DNA from: DATGZX01 sp035296965
GTDB taxonomy: Bacteria; Planctomycetota; Planctomycetia; Gemmatales; Gemmataceae
Direction: 5' to 3'
Length of the DNA: 64,000 nucleotides
NCBI GenBank assembly: GCA_035296965.1
Contig: DATGZX010000183.1
Coordinates: forward strand, 4,407 to 68,406
The position numbers and the translations under genes are program-made. Under the pieces are notes generated by a model. It saw only the letters and a program-made list of their open reading frames with translations, did no database searches and had not been told where the DNA came from. Positions 50,956 to 60,606 of the stretch are shown piece by piece. How positions within the stretch are numbered: position 1 is the stretch's first letter; every line of letters starts with the position of its first letter.

Positions 50956-53900
50956 ATGCAACTCGACCATTTGCGCCGCTGTTTAGAAGAGTTCGAAGCC
51001 TCCCGTGCGCTGCTGCAAAACTGGAATCTGCGCGATCTCGAGCGTGGCTGGCGCAACCTGGCCCATCTTGCCGACGCGATAGGCCCCGATGCCCTGCGCG
51101 AGCTGTGCCATCCCCTCGGCCGGCTGCTACCGCGCTGTGCGGATCCGGACATGGCCTTGAACAATTTCGAGCGTTTCCTCGCCAACCCGGCCGGGGCCAG
51201 TCAATTGCCGACGCTGCTGGAAGCGCGGGCGCGCAGCCTCGAAACTCTCTTACAGCTTCTGAGCACCAGCCAGTTCTTTAGCGACCTGCTCGTTGCCAAT
51301 CCCGATTACCTCGATATGCTCCGCGTACCTTTGCGGCGCAGCCCGAGCCCCAAGGAGTTGCACGATCACCTGCAGACGGAGGTCGATGCAGCGTTCGAGG
51401 ACTCGGCGGTGCTGCGTGTCTTTCGCCGGTTTCGTCAGCGGCAGACCTTGCGCATCGGCACGAACGACATCATTCGCGATCGGCCTCTCGAGGAAATCAC
51501 GCGCGACATTTCGCGCGTAGCGGAAGCATCGCTCGAGGTGGCCCTGGCGACGGCGTTGCACCAGGTGGGCAGCCGCTTCGGCCAGCCGCACGCGCTGAGC
51601 GGTCAAGCTGCGCGCTGTGTCATTCTCGCGTTCGGCAAACTCGGCGGCGAGGAACTCAATTACAGCAGCGACATCGATTTGATGTTTCTCTACGACGAAG
51701 AAGGAATCACGCGTGGCCCACGCATTACCAGCATCAGCAACGAGGAGTTCTTCGGCCGAGTCGTCGGCGAGGTCGTGCGTTTCCTCTCTGCCCACACCGA
51801 TCGCGGCCAGGCGTACCGCGTCGATCTCCGGCTCCGGCCCGAAGGCCATCGCGGTCCGCTTGCCAGAACACTCGCCAGCACGCTCTCCTATTACGACACG
51901 CTCGGGCGCACGTGGGAGCGGCAGGCGCTGATCAAGCTGCGGCCGGTGGCAGGCGACCGCAAGCTTGGAGAGACCTTTCTTCAGGCCATCGAGCCGTTCG
52001 TCTACCGCAAGTATCTCAGCTTCGCCGAGATCAACGAAATCAAAGCGATCAAACGTCGGATTGAGCACAAGGCAGGACAAGCAGGCACGAGCGACACGGA
52101 CGTCAAGACCGGCCACGGCGGCATTCGCGACATTGAGTTTGCTATTCAATTCCTGCAGCTCTTGAACGGCGGCGATCTGCCCGAGGTCCGCCAGCGCAAT
52201 ACCCTGCTGGCCATGCAGGCGCTCGAGAAGGCCGGCTGCCTGAACGACCAGGAATACCACATCCTCGACGACGCCTACCGCTTTCTGCGCAAGACCGAGC
52301 ACCGCCTGCAACTGCTATTCGACCTGCAAACCCACCGGCTGCCAGGCGGCGAAGAGGAACTGCGCAAGCTTGCTCTGCGCATGGGGTATCATACTGAGCA
52401 CAAATGGGAGCATCGAACGACCCAGGGCGCAGGGGACGATACTCTCGCACACTCGCAGCCTGATGGAGGCCCAGTCCAACTCGATCCTCTCGGCGCGTTC
52501 ATGAACGACTATCGGGAGAAGACAAATCTCGATCGCCGCATTCTCGACCACTTGCTCCACGACACTTTCCAGGGAGAGGATGGACAGGCCGAACCGGAGT
52601 CCGACCTGATCCTCGACACCCTTCCCGACCCGGAGACGATCAAATCCGTCCTGGGCCGCTATCCCTTCCGCGACGTGTACGGCGCATACCAGAACTTGAG
52701 CCTGCTCGCTCAAGAAGCAGTCCCCTTCCTGTCTGCACGGCGTTGCCGGCATTTTCTTGCCAGCATCGCGCCATCGCTGCTGCGCGCCCTGGCGGAAACG
52801 CCTGACCCGGACATGGCCCTGGTGAATTTGGAAAAAGTGACGGCGTCCTTAGGCGCCAAATCCGTTCTTTGGGAGTTGTTCAGCTTCAATCCGCCCAGTC
52901 TGAAGCTCTATGTAGACCTTTGCGCCTGGAGTCAGTTCCTGTCGGAAATCCTCATCAGCAACCCGGGGATGATCGACGAGCTGCTGGACAGCTTGGTGCT
53001 CAATCAACCACGCACCGCGGCAGAGTTGCACCGAGAATTGGCCGAGTTGTGTCGCGGTGCTGCAGATCCAGAACCGATCTTGCACAGCTTCCAGTACAAA
53101 GAGTTGCTCCGCATCGGCGTGCGCGACATCCTCGGCAAAGACACGCTCCAGGCCACGACTGCCGCCCTCAGTGATCTGGCCGAAGTCTTGTTGGTGCAGA
53201 TCGCCCACCTGCAGGAGCCTGTGCTGGCCAAGCGCCTGGGTGTGCCCTATCTCGCGGAAGGGCCTCGCATTGGCGAACCGAGCCGCTTCGTTTTGCTGGC
53301 GCTGGGGAAACTGGGCGGCCGCGAGATGAGCTACCATAGCGATCTCGATTTGATCGTGATTTACGAGGGCGACGGGCGGACCGGGCCCCCCGGCGGCGCG
53401 AGCCGCTTCGACCGCTACGATCTCACGGACAATTTCCACTTCTTCACCGAGCTGGCCCAGCGCATCATTCGCATGACGAGCTTCCTTGGCCCCATGGGCC
53501 GCCTATATCAAGTCGATATGAGATTGCGGCCGACGGGAAAGTCCGGCAGCCTGGTGATTCCGCTGACCGAATTCCGCCGCTACTACGAGACGGGCGGAGG
53601 CCAGCTTTGGGAAAGACAAGCTTTGACGCGGGGCCGCGTGGTTTATGGGGACAGCGAATTCGCCGGCCAGGTCATGGAAGCGGTGGAACAGGGAGCCTAT
53701 AGCTTGCCTTGGGAGCCCAGGCTAGCGGACGAAATTCGCGAGATGCGCGAGCGCCTCGAAGCGAGCCGCAGCGAACGCAACGTAAAACGCGGCTTCGGCG
53801 GCATCGTTGATGTCGAATTCCTGGTGCAGCTTTTCCAACTGAAGTATGGTCGGCAAACACCGGTCCTACGCACCACAAACACTTGGGATGTCCTCAAGGC

Positions 53901-54201
53901 ACTACGGACCTCCGACCTTCTTACCGAGAACGAATACGCAACGCTGCACGCAGGGTACGAATTCTTGCGTTTGGTCGAAAGCCGCCTCCGTATCGTCCAC
54001 AACTTGTCGCTCGAAGAATTGCCGCAGAAACCCGAGGACCTGGAAAAGCTCGCACGGCGACTCGGGTTTGAGGAGACCGCTCACGAAAGGGCGGCCGGAG
54101 AATTCCTGGCGGAATTGGAGCGTCACACCAGTCAGATTCGAGAGCTGTTTCTGCAACTCGTCAACCGCGAGCGCGCCACTCTGAACGCAAACCGAGAATA
54201 G
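50956..54201 (+). CDS. glnE: Glutamine synthetase adenylyltransferase/deadenylase GlnE
   Basis: A 1081-aa bifunctional enzyme started at ATG 50956 (a TTG at 50950 precedes). Two nucleotidyltransferase domains carry YSSDIDLMFLYD (D239, D241) and YHSDLDLIVIYEG (D796, D798). The first is associated with removal and the second with addition of AMP on glutamine synthetase. Between them are helical GlnD_UR_UTase-like regions, with KTGHGGIRDIEFAIQF and KRGFGGIVDVEFLVQL as paired conserved segments. Length fits the family (about 950-1000) with a modest insertion at about 470-540. It controls nitrogen assimilation; no glnA or glnB lies nearby. Confidence 0.95.
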   Translation: MQLDHLRRCLEEFEASRALLQNWNLRDLERGWRNLAHLADAIGPDALRELCHPLGRLLPRCADPDMALNNFERFLANPAGASQLPTLLEARARSLETLLQLLSTSQFFSDLLVANPDYLDMLRVPLRRSPSPKELHDHLQTEVDAAFEDSAVLRVFRRFRQRQTLRIGTNDIIRDRPLEEITRDISRVAEASLEVALATALHQVGSRFGQPHALSGQAARCVILAFGKLGGEELNYSSDIDLMFLYDEEGITRGPRITSISNEEFFGRVVGEVVRFLSAHTDRGQAYRVDLRLRPEGHRGPLARTLASTLSYYDTLGRTWERQALIKLRPVAGDRKLGETFLQAIEPFVYRKYLSFAEINEIKAIKRRIEHKAGQAGTSDTDVKTGHGGIRDIEFAIQFLQLLNGGDLPEVRQRNTLLAMQALEKAGCLNDQEYHILDDAYRFLRKTEHRLQLLFDLQTHRLPGGEEELRKLALRMGYHTEHKWEHRTTQGAGDDTLAHSQPDGGPVQLDPLGAFMNDYREKTNLDRRILDHLLHDTFQGEDGQAEPESDLILDTLPDPETIKSVLGRYPFRDVYGAYQNLSLLAQEAVPFLSARRCRHFLASIAPSLLRALAETPDPDMALVNLEKVTASLGAKSVLWELFSFNPPSLKLYVDLCAWSQFLSEILISNPGMIDELLDSLVLNQPRTAAELHRELAELCRGAADPEPILHSFQYKELLRIGVRDILGKDTLQATTAALSDLAEVLLVQIAHLQEPVLAKRLGVPYLAEGPRIGEPSRFVLLALGKLGGREMSYHSDLDLIVIYEGDGRTGPPGGASRFDRYDLTDNFHFFTELAQRIIRMTSFLGPMGRLYQVDMRLRPTGKSGSLVIPLTEFRRYYETGGGQLWERQALTRGRVVYGDSEFAGQVMEAVEQGAYSLPWEPRLADEIREMRERLEASRSERNVKRGFGGIVDVEFLVQLFQLKYGRQTPVLRTTNTWDVLKALRTSDLLTENEYATLHAGYEFLRLVESRLRIVHNLSLEELPQKPEDLEKLARRLGFEETAHERAAGEFLAELERHTSQIRELFLQLVNRERATLNANRE

Positions 54202-54336
54202 AAGGAGTCGGCGGCGCAACCAACCGTTTTTTTGCGGGACAACCATTTGACTTCGCCCGCTCGTCATGGTACGACAGTCGCAACCTGCTTCGCCTGTGAC
54301 GGTTGCGCACTCGCTAACTCTCCGGAGAGATTCTCG

Positions 54337-56157
54337 ATGGGCAAGTTGAATGACAAGATCCTGTTTTGGGCCAGCTTCCTCACGCTGATTGCTGCGGGAA
54401 TGGGGGCGTCGATCCGTGGCGATATTTTGAACGACTGGGGCACGCAGTTCGGCTTTACGCAGTCCGAACTGGGCACGATATCGGGCATGGCACTGATGGG
54501 CTTCGGGGTGACGATCATTGGTTTCAGCTTCTTTGCCGATACGCTGGGGTACGGCAAGCTTATGGTAGTTGCGTTTCTTTTGCATGCCGGTGCGGTGCTC
54601 CTTACTCTTGCTGCGCCGTTCGCCTACCGTTCGCTTGGCAGGGACGGCGCCTATAATTGTTTGTACCTGGGGCAGCTGCTCTTCTCCTTCGGCAACGGCA
54701 CCTGCGAGGCCGTCATCAACCCGCTGACAGCCACGCTCTTTCCCAAAAATAAGACGCACTGGCTTAATATCTTGCACGCGGGGTGGCCGGGCGGCCTCGT
54801 ACTTGGAAGCCTTGTCAGCATCGGTATCAGCTCCCTGGGGGATATCGGCTTTATAGCGCGATGGGGTATTCCAGTCTGGATGTTGCGGTGGAGCATTGTC
54901 CTCGCTCCAGTGCTTCTCTATGGCCTGCTCATGCTTGGTCGCAGTTTCCCCACGTCCGAGGCCAAGGAGCAAGGTGTCAAGCTGCCAGAGATGATGTCGC
55001 AAGTCGGCCAAATCGGCGCCGCCATTGCTGCCTTCCTTATCGGACTCTGGTTTACGACAGCGATAGTTCCTGCGCTGGCTCATGGCCTGGGGCTCTCCGA
55101 CTGGTTGACCAAATCGCTGGCCAATTGGCTTGGGTGGGCGGCCGCAGTTGTCCTGTGGTTAGCCTTTGGGTCTATCACACGCTTCAAACTGGGTTTCTGG
55201 TTGCTTGGCTTCCTGTACGTCATCCACGCGATGGTCGGCTATGTCGAGCTGGGAACGGATAACTGGATCCAGGACATTGGCAAGGTCGTCCTGAACAACC
55301 GGATCGCCTCGAACGCGGCTTTCATGTGGACGAACATTTTGATGTTCATCCTTCGTTTTTTCGCAGGGCCCATCGTTCATAAGATCTCGCCTGTTGGTTT
55401 GCTATTTTGCAGTGCCGTGGTTGGCACAGGCGGACTGCTGCTGCTCGGGCTCCCAATGATGAGCACCATACCCCTCTGGTTCGTTGCCGTGACCATTTAC
55501 GGGATCGGGAAGACGTTTTATTGGCCAACCATGCTCGGTGTGATTTCAGAGCGCTTCCCGCGTGGTGGAGCTCTGGCATTAGGATTCAGCGGCGGTGTGG
55601 GCATGCTGTCCGCCGGTCTCCTGGGCGCACCGCTCATTGGCTATAGCCAGGATTATGCCGCAACCCGCCAGTTGGAGAAAGAAAGTATTTCGACTTATGA
55701 ACGCTACAAATCGGCGGACAAGAAGGAAACCTCATCGTTCCTGCCTAAGATTGCCGGGTTGGATAACGGCAAGGTGGGTGTCTTGATGAATTACGAGGCC
55801 AACAAGGAGGAAGCGAAGGGCGGAACACCGAAGGTGCTGGACCTTCAAGTCGATCTCGAACGCCTCCGCAAACAAGGAAGACCGGCCGAAGAGCTGGAAA
55901 AGCGCTTGCAGTGGTGGGAGACCGAGGGGCTACCCAACGCTGATAAGGACTACCTCCTGGTCAAGGATGCGCAAATAGATGGCGGCAAGACGGCCTTCAC
56001 CTGGACGGCCGCAGTCCCAGCCATGATGGCTGTTTGCTACTTGATCCTGCTCGTCTATTTCCGCATGGTGGGCGGCTACAAAGCCGAGGTCTTGATCGGC
56101 CACGCCGCCGATGACGAAGAATTTACCGGCGGCACTGTCGGCCCTGGTGAAGGGTGA
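54337..56157 (+). CDS. MFS transporter with long hydrophilic insert before the last helix
   Basis: A 606-aa transporter; ATG 54337 follows GGAGAG by 7 nt, while a longer frame reaches 54232. About 12 transmembrane segments are readable, with the sugar/nucleoside-type segments FSFFADTLGYGKL and NGTCEAVINPLTATLFP. Between the second-last and last helices (about residues 450-555) is a roughly 105-residue charged, partly coiled-coil region (KKETSSF, DLERLRKQGRPAEELEKRLQWWET), much longer than in normal MFS proteins. The substrate is unknown. Confidence 0.88.
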   Translation: MGKLNDKILFWASFLTLIAAGMGASIRGDILNDWGTQFGFTQSELGTISGMALMGFGVTIIGFSFFADTLGYGKLMVVAFLLHAGAVLLTLAAPFAYRSLGRDGAYNCLYLGQLLFSFGNGTCEAVINPLTATLFPKNKTHWLNILHAGWPGGLVLGSLVSIGISSLGDIGFIARWGIPVWMLRWSIVLAPVLLYGLLMLGRSFPTSEAKEQGVKLPEMMSQVGQIGAAIAAFLIGLWFTTAIVPALAHGLGLSDWLTKSLANWLGWAAAVVLWLAFGSITRFKLGFWLLGFLYVIHAMVGYVELGTDNWIQDIGKVVLNNRIASNAAFMWTNILMFILRFFAGPIVHKISPVGLLFCSAVVGTGGLLLLGLPMMSTIPLWFVAVTIYGIGKTFYWPTMLGVISERFPRGGALALGFSGGVGMLSAGLLGAPLIGYSQDYAATRQLEKESISTYERYKSADKKETSSFLPKIAGLDNGKVGVLMNYEANKEEAKGGTPKVLDLQVDLERLRKQGRPAEELEKRLQWWETEGLPNADKDYLLVKDAQIDGGKTAFTWTAAVPAMMAVCYLILLVYFRMVGGYKAEVLIGHAADDEEFTGGTVGPGEG

Positions 56158-56284
56158 CCCCGCCGCGCCGGTTCCGGGGCACGTGGGAGGTTTGCTATAA
56201 TTGCTCCAAGTGCCCTGTCGCAATCCGGGCAGCCTTTCCAGGGCTGCCCGGATTGCTTGAAGTCATTAGCCGGCAAGGAGCGGG

Positions 56285-57067
56285 ATGCAGAGGCAACGCA
56301 CGTTTACTTTTCTCGGCACCGGCACATCGGTCGGAGTTCCGATGGTCGGTTGCGACTGCGGGGTGTGCCGGTCGACCGACCCACGCAACCAGCGCTATCG
56401 TTGCTCCGTACTGATCGCGGCACCGCAGGGCAATATCTTGATCGACACGTCGCCGGAGCTGCGCTTGCAGCTTCTTCGCGCCAAGGTGCATGCCGTGCAT
56501 GCCGTCCTGTTCACGCATTACCATGCCGACCACCTTTTCGGCCTGGATGATGTGCGTCCCTTATGCCGCTACCTGGGTGGGCCGATGCCTTTGTATTGCA
56601 CGGGCGAGGTGGAGGACAAAATCCGCGAAGCCTTTTCCTATGCATTTGCCCGCGACGCCGATTTGCTGCCAGCCGGCTACGTTCCCAAGCTGGCCATTCA
56701 GCCTATTTCTGAGCAACCGTTTACGGTCCTCGGCCAGCGCGTCGTGCCGATTCCATTGTTGCATTCCCGCTTCAACGTTTTTGGCTTCCGCATCGACGAC
56801 GTTGCCTATTGCACAGACGTGAACCGCATCCCGGATCGGAGCTGGCCGCTGCTGGAGGGGGTGCGGGTCCTGATTCTGGATGCCTTGCGTCCGAAGCCGC
56901 ATCCCGGACACTTGAGTATCGACGAGGCGCTCGCGATCATCGCTCGCCTCAAGCCGGCCCGGGCTTATCTGACGCACATGGGCCACGAGGTGGACCACGA
57001 GACGACCAACCGGCAGCTGCCGCGGGGCGTCGAGCTTGCCTACGACGGATTGCAATTCGAGTTCTGA
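56285..57067 (+). CDS. PhnP-like metallo-beta-lactamase-fold hydrolase
   Basis: A 260-aa protein. GTGTSVGVPMVGCDCGVC is the N-terminal signature of the PhnP/RNase Z-like branch, with the C-x-C-x2-C zinc site; the active-site motif is THYHADHLFGLDD; the C-terminal THMGHEVDHE holds the remaining His/Asp ligands. PhnP is a cyclic phosphodiesterase in phosphonate breakdown, but no phn genes are nearby, so the substrate is open. AAGGAG precedes the ATG. It is 13 bp before the UAP1-like gene and likely cotranscribed with it. Confidence 0.89.
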   Translation: MQRQRTFTFLGTGTSVGVPMVGCDCGVCRSTDPRNQRYRCSVLIAAPQGNILIDTSPELRLQLLRAKVHAVHAVLFTHYHADHLFGLDDVRPLCRYLGGPMPLYCTGEVEDKIREAFSYAFARDADLLPAGYVPKLAIQPISEQPFTVLGQRVVPIPLLHSRFNVFGFRIDDVAYCTDVNRIPDRSWPLLEGVRVLILDALRPKPHPGHLSIDEALAIIARLKPARAYLTHMGHEVDHETTNRQLPRGVELAYDGLQFEF

Positions 57068-57079
57068 AGAGCATCGGCC

Positions 57080-58525
57080 ATGATCACACCTCCCGCGCAA
57101 CTACGCGACAAGCTTCGCGAATTCGGCCAGGAACATGTTCTCGCCTGGTGGGATCGCCTGAGCGACAGCGAACGCCAGGCATCGATCGAGCAACTGCGCT
57201 CCATCGATCTCGCGCTGCTCCGCCGGCTCTACCAGCAGCGCGATCAAGGGCATCCGCTGCCCCAGCCCGAGCGCATTGCCCCAGTCCCGGTTGCCCGGCT
57301 CGATGCCACGGACGAAAGCACTCGTCAGGCCGGGGAACAGGCATTGCGCCGGGGTGAAGTTGCCGTGCTGGTCGTCGCGGGCGGACAGGGAAGCCGGTTA
57401 GGCCACGATGTGCCGAAGGGGATGTTCGAAGTTGGCCCGGTGTCGAACAAAAGCCTCTTCCAGATCCATGCGGAGAAAGTGCTTGCCCTGGGCCGGCGCT
57501 ACGGCAAGTCGATCCTGTTTCTCGTCATGACCAGCCCGGCCACGGATGCCGAAACGAGGGCGTTTTTTGCGGACAATGGTAATTTCGGCCTGCCTTCCGA
57601 GGAGTTCCTTTTTTTCTGCCAGGGAACGATGCCAGCCCTGGACCTGGCAACGGGGAAGCTCCTGCTGGAACCACCCGGCTTGCTATTCCTCAGTCCTAAC
57701 GGTCACGGCGGCAGTTTGATCGCTCTTGCGGACAGCGGCCTCCTCGATCAGTTGGTGCAGCGAGGCGTGCAGCAGGTATTTTATTTCCAGGTGGACAATC
57801 CATTGGTCAAGGTGGCCGATCCGTTGTTCCTGGGACATCATCTGCGCAATGCTGCGGAAGTCTCCTCCAAAATCGTTCCCAAGGAAGGGCCGATCGACAA
57901 GCTGGGCAACCTGGTCCTGATCGACGGACGCTGCAGCATGATTGAGTATTCGGACTTGCCGCATGACCTTGCACAACAAAGGGACGAGAACGGCCAACTG
58001 CGCATCTGGGCCGGCAGCCCCGCCATCCACATTTTTGCAGTCGATTTTTTGCGGAGGGCCACGCAGGGTGCCCTGCGTATCCCTTTCCATCTGGCGCGCA
58101 AGAAGGTACCCTACCTCGACGCCAATGGCGCACTCGTTCAGCCGGACCGGGAAAATGCCCTCAAGTTCGAGATGTTCATTTTTGATGTACTGCCCTTGGC
58201 CGAGCGCTGGACGGTTGTCGAAACGAGCCGGCGCGAGGAGTTCGCGCCGCTGAAGAACGCGACGGGGCCCGATTCTCCGGAAACCGTGCGCCAAGCAATC
58301 AGCAATCTCGCGGCCGATTGGCTCGAAAAGACAGGTGCGAAACCACCGCGCCGCTCCGACGGGAATGCTGCCATGGCTTTGGAGATCAGCCCTTTATACG
58401 CCTTGGATGCCGAGGAACTGGCCGCTAAAGTAAATGCCACGCTGCCGGTGAATGAGCCTCTGTACCTTGGCGATGCGCTGACAAGAAGAGAGGATAAGGG
58501 CGAGAAAGTTAATCAATCATCGTGA
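57080..58525 (+). CDS. UDPGP-family pyrophosphorylase, UAP1/AGX-like
   Basis: A 481-aa enzyme with the eukaryotic-type UDP-sugar pyrophosphorylase motifs: VAGGQGSRLGHDVPKGM (GGQGSRLG at 101-108), FLSPNGHGGSL, and FYFQVDNPLVKVADPLFLG. These match UDP-N-acetylglucosamine pyrophosphorylase (UAP1/AGX) better than bacterial GlmU or GalU. It makes UDP-GlcNAc (or UDP-GalNAc/UDP-Glc) from UTP and sugar-1-phosphate. It lies upstream of a GDP-mannose pyrophosphorylase gene, suggesting a nucleotide-sugar cluster, with an R4 repeat between them. Confidence 0.9.
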   Translation: MITPPAQLRDKLREFGQEHVLAWWDRLSDSERQASIEQLRSIDLALLRRLYQQRDQGHPLPQPERIAPVPVARLDATDESTRQAGEQALRRGEVAVLVVAGGQGSRLGHDVPKGMFEVGPVSNKSLFQIHAEKVLALGRRYGKSILFLVMTSPATDAETRAFFADNGNFGLPSEEFLFFCQGTMPALDLATGKLLLEPPGLLFLSPNGHGGSLIALADSGLLDQLVQRGVQQVFYFQVDNPLVKVADPLFLGHHLRNAAEVSSKIVPKEGPIDKLGNLVLIDGRCSMIEYSDLPHDLAQQRDENGQLRIWAGSPAIHIFAVDFLRRATQGALRIPFHLARKKVPYLDANGALVQPDRENALKFEMFIFDVLPLAERWTVVETSRREEFAPLKNATGPDSPETVRQAISNLAADWLEKTGAKPPRRSDGNAAMALEISPLYALDAEELAAKVNATLPVNEPLYLGDALTRREDKGEKVNQSS

Positions 58526-58557
58526 CTATTGAGGACTGCGCCACCGATGCATCAAGC

Positions 58558-58613
58558 GGGTGCCATGCTTTCGTACTCGAAAGCATGCTTTGGAGTACCA
58601 AAGCATGGCACCC
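58558..58613. repeat. R4 repeat: overlapping hairpin pair with complementary loops
   Basis: Outer arms GGGTGCCATGC and GCATGGCACCC enclose two hairpins sharing a central CATG. The first has stem CATGCTTTCG and loop TACT; the second has stem CATGCTTTGG and loop AGTA. Only one copy is present in this window. Confidence 0.85.
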
Positions 58614-58683
58614 ATTTCCTAATGGTGCATTAGCTGCGCAGCCTTCTATAGTCATCTTGTCAATTTCCAGGGAGTGGTAACGT

Positions 58684-59763
58684 ATGCTCCATGCGCTGAT
58701 TATGGCGGGCGGCGGCGGAACGCGATTTTGGCCCCGCAGCCGGCAGAGCCGGCCCAAGCAATTCCTGACTCTGATCGGCGACCGTTCCCTGCTCCAGCAG
58801 GCGTGTGACCGCATCGAAGCCCAGGTGCCGCCGCAAAATACATGGGTCATCACTGCCGGCGCCCATCGCGGCGAGACATCCCAGCAATTGCCGCAGCTTT
58901 CAACCGACCGGATTATTGGCGAGCCGTGCGGTCGCGATACCGCTGCCTGTATTGGCCTTGGTGCCGCGCTGGTGGCGCGCCACGACCCAACTGCGACCAT
59001 GCTGGTCATGCCTGCGGACCACGTCATTGAACCGGTCCAGGAGTTCAACCGGGCGGTCCGCGCCGCCGAGCAGACGATCGAAGAGCATCCCAAAGCACTC
59101 CTCACGTTCGGGATCGTGCCGACCTTCCCCGCCACCGGCTATGGCTACATCCATCGCGGCGCCGAGATCACGCAGCGGCAAGGGATTGGCGTCTACCGCG
59201 TTAACTCTTTCCGAGAGAAGCCCAGTTTCGATGTGGCCGAGCGCTTCGTATCGTCCGGAGAATACTACTGGAACAGCGGCATCTTTGTCTGGAAGGCAAC
59301 GACCATCCTCGACGCCCTGCGCGAGCGCCAGCCCAAGCTGTTTGCCGCCGTGCAGCACATAGCAGAAACATGGTCGGGCCCCCAGCGCGAAGCAGTTCTG
59401 CGCAAGGAATACGAAGCACTGGAACGCATCAGCATCGACTTCGCCGTCATGGAAGATGCCAAGGAGGTTCTGGTCATCCAGGCCCCTTATCGCTGGGACG
59501 ACGTCGGCAGTTGGCTGGCCCTGGAAAGGATGCACCCGCAGGATGCCGATGGCAACACGGTGCTGGCCACCCATTGCGGTCTCGAGACCAAGGGCTGCGT
59601 GATCGCCGCCGACACCGGGCATCTTGTCGCCACGGTGGGGATCGAGAATCTGCTAATCGTGCAGGACGGGAACGCGACGCTAGTCGCCGACCGCCGCGAT
59701 GAAGGCACTGTCAAGCAGCTGGTCGAGCTCCTGAAGAAGAAGGGCCTGGAGAAGTACCTGTGA
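58684..59763 (+). CDS. manC: Mannose-1-phosphate guanylyltransferase
   Basis: A 359-aa nucleotidyltransferase with LIMAGGGGTRFWPRSRQSRPKQFL, VMPADHVIE, GYGYIHRG, FREKP and NSGIFVW, the ManC/GMPP set. It makes GDP-mannose from GTP and mannose-1-phosphate. Compared with the bifunctional E. coli type (about 480 aa) it lacks the phosphomannose isomerase C-terminal domain, so it is the monofunctional form. GGGAG lies upstream of ATG 58684. Its stop overlaps the GTG start of ruvX. Confidence 0.93.
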   Translation: MLHALIMAGGGGTRFWPRSRQSRPKQFLTLIGDRSLLQQACDRIEAQVPPQNTWVITAGAHRGETSQQLPQLSTDRIIGEPCGRDTAACIGLGAALVARHDPTATMLVMPADHVIEPVQEFNRAVRAAEQTIEEHPKALLTFGIVPTFPATGYGYIHRGAEITQRQGIGVYRVNSFREKPSFDVAERFVSSGEYYWNSGIFVWKATTILDALRERQPKLFAAVQHIAETWSGPQREAVLRKEYEALERISIDFAVMEDAKEVLVIQAPYRWDDVGSWLALERMHPQDADGNTVLATHCGLETKGCVIAADTGHLVATVGIENLLIVQDGNATLVADRRDEGTVKQLVELLKKKGLEKYL

Positions 59764-60215
59764 CCGCCCACACCCGCCTACTGGGTGTTGACTACGGAAC
59801 GGTTCGCATCGGCCTGGCCGTCAGCGATGCCGACCGCAAGATTGCCTCTCCGCTGACCACTTACACGCGGCGTACCAAAGAGCTGGATGCGAAGTATTTC
59901 CAGGAGGTGGCTGCCGAGCAGGCGATTGGCGAGATCATCCTTGGCCTGCCTGTCCACCTCGCGGGCCATGAAGGACAGAAGGCCTACGAAGCGCGGTCCT
60001 TTGGTAATTGGCTCTACAAAGCGACCGGCTTGCCTATCGTCTACTGGGATGAGCGGTTTACTACCGTGGAAGCCGAGAATTCCTTGCTCGCGGCCGGCCT
60101 GACGAGCAAACGCCGCAAGGCCCGGCGCGATCGCGTCGCTGCCCAGATCCTGCTGCAATCCTATCTCGACGTCGGCTGCCCAGGCGAGCAAAGCCTCGGG
60201 CCGCTTGGTGGGTAA
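59760..60215 (+). CDS. ruvX: Putative pre-16S rRNA nuclease / Holliday junction resolvase YqgF (RuvX)
   Basis: A 151-aa RNase H-fold protein. GVDYGTVRIGLAVSD carries the first catalytic Asp, ILGLPVHLAG the second strand, and DERFTT and the final RRDRVAAQILLQSYL the remaining acidic site. It starts at GTG 59760, overlapping the manC stop (GTGA). YqgF family proteins mature the 5' end of 16S rRNA and were also named as Holliday junction resolvases. Confidence 0.92.
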   Translation: MTAHTRLLGVDYGTVRIGLAVSDADRKIASPLTTYTRRTKELDAKYFQEVAAEQAIGEIILGLPVHLAGHEGQKAYEARSFGNWLYKATGLPIVYWDERFTTVEAENSLLAAGLTSKRRKARRDRVAAQILLQSYLDVGCPGEQSLGPLGG

Positions 60216-60306
60216 CCGTCGCCGTACGGTTCCTGCTGGGCATAAATCACGCGAACCTATAAGCTTACTTAGATTGCTGCGCAACCAATGCATCATCCTT
60301 CGTAAG

Positions 60307-60481
60307 CCCCTCGCCCCCGTACTCGGGGGAGAGGGTCGCGCTGGTTCAGCAGGCCCTGCATCAGTTGCCCCTCGCCCCCGTACTCGGGGGAGAGGGGTTG
60401 GGGTGAGGGGGTTGAGCGAGCCTTCAATAGTCTAAAACCCTCACCCCCTGCCCCTCTCCCTTGAGTACAAGGGAGAGGGGT
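60307..60481. repeat. R3 repeats: C/G-rich hairpins, two direct and one inverted unit
   Basis: Hairpins with stem CCCCCG and loop TACT lie at 60307-60335 and 60367-60397, and an inverted unit with stem CTCCCTTG and loop AGTA at about 60451-60481. GGGGTGAGGGGG (near 60400) and CACCCCCTG (near 60441) form internal arms. The rest of the 391-bp gap 60216-60606 is without genes. Confidence 0.85.
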
Positions 60482-60606
60482 GAAAGTGGGTTCGTTGCAT
60501 TGATTGCGCAGTCATCAAGAGGTCCTGCCTAATGTTGTTCTTGGCTGTCAGCCGGTGCGCGTATGGACCGACGGGTGCCGACCATTCTGGGGAAAGGAGC
60601 CTGTTT

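Noticed and set aside
54232..54336. 35-residue N-terminal extension of the MFS transporter
   Set aside because: It is hydrophilic with no homology; ATG 54337 has GGAGAG at good spacing.
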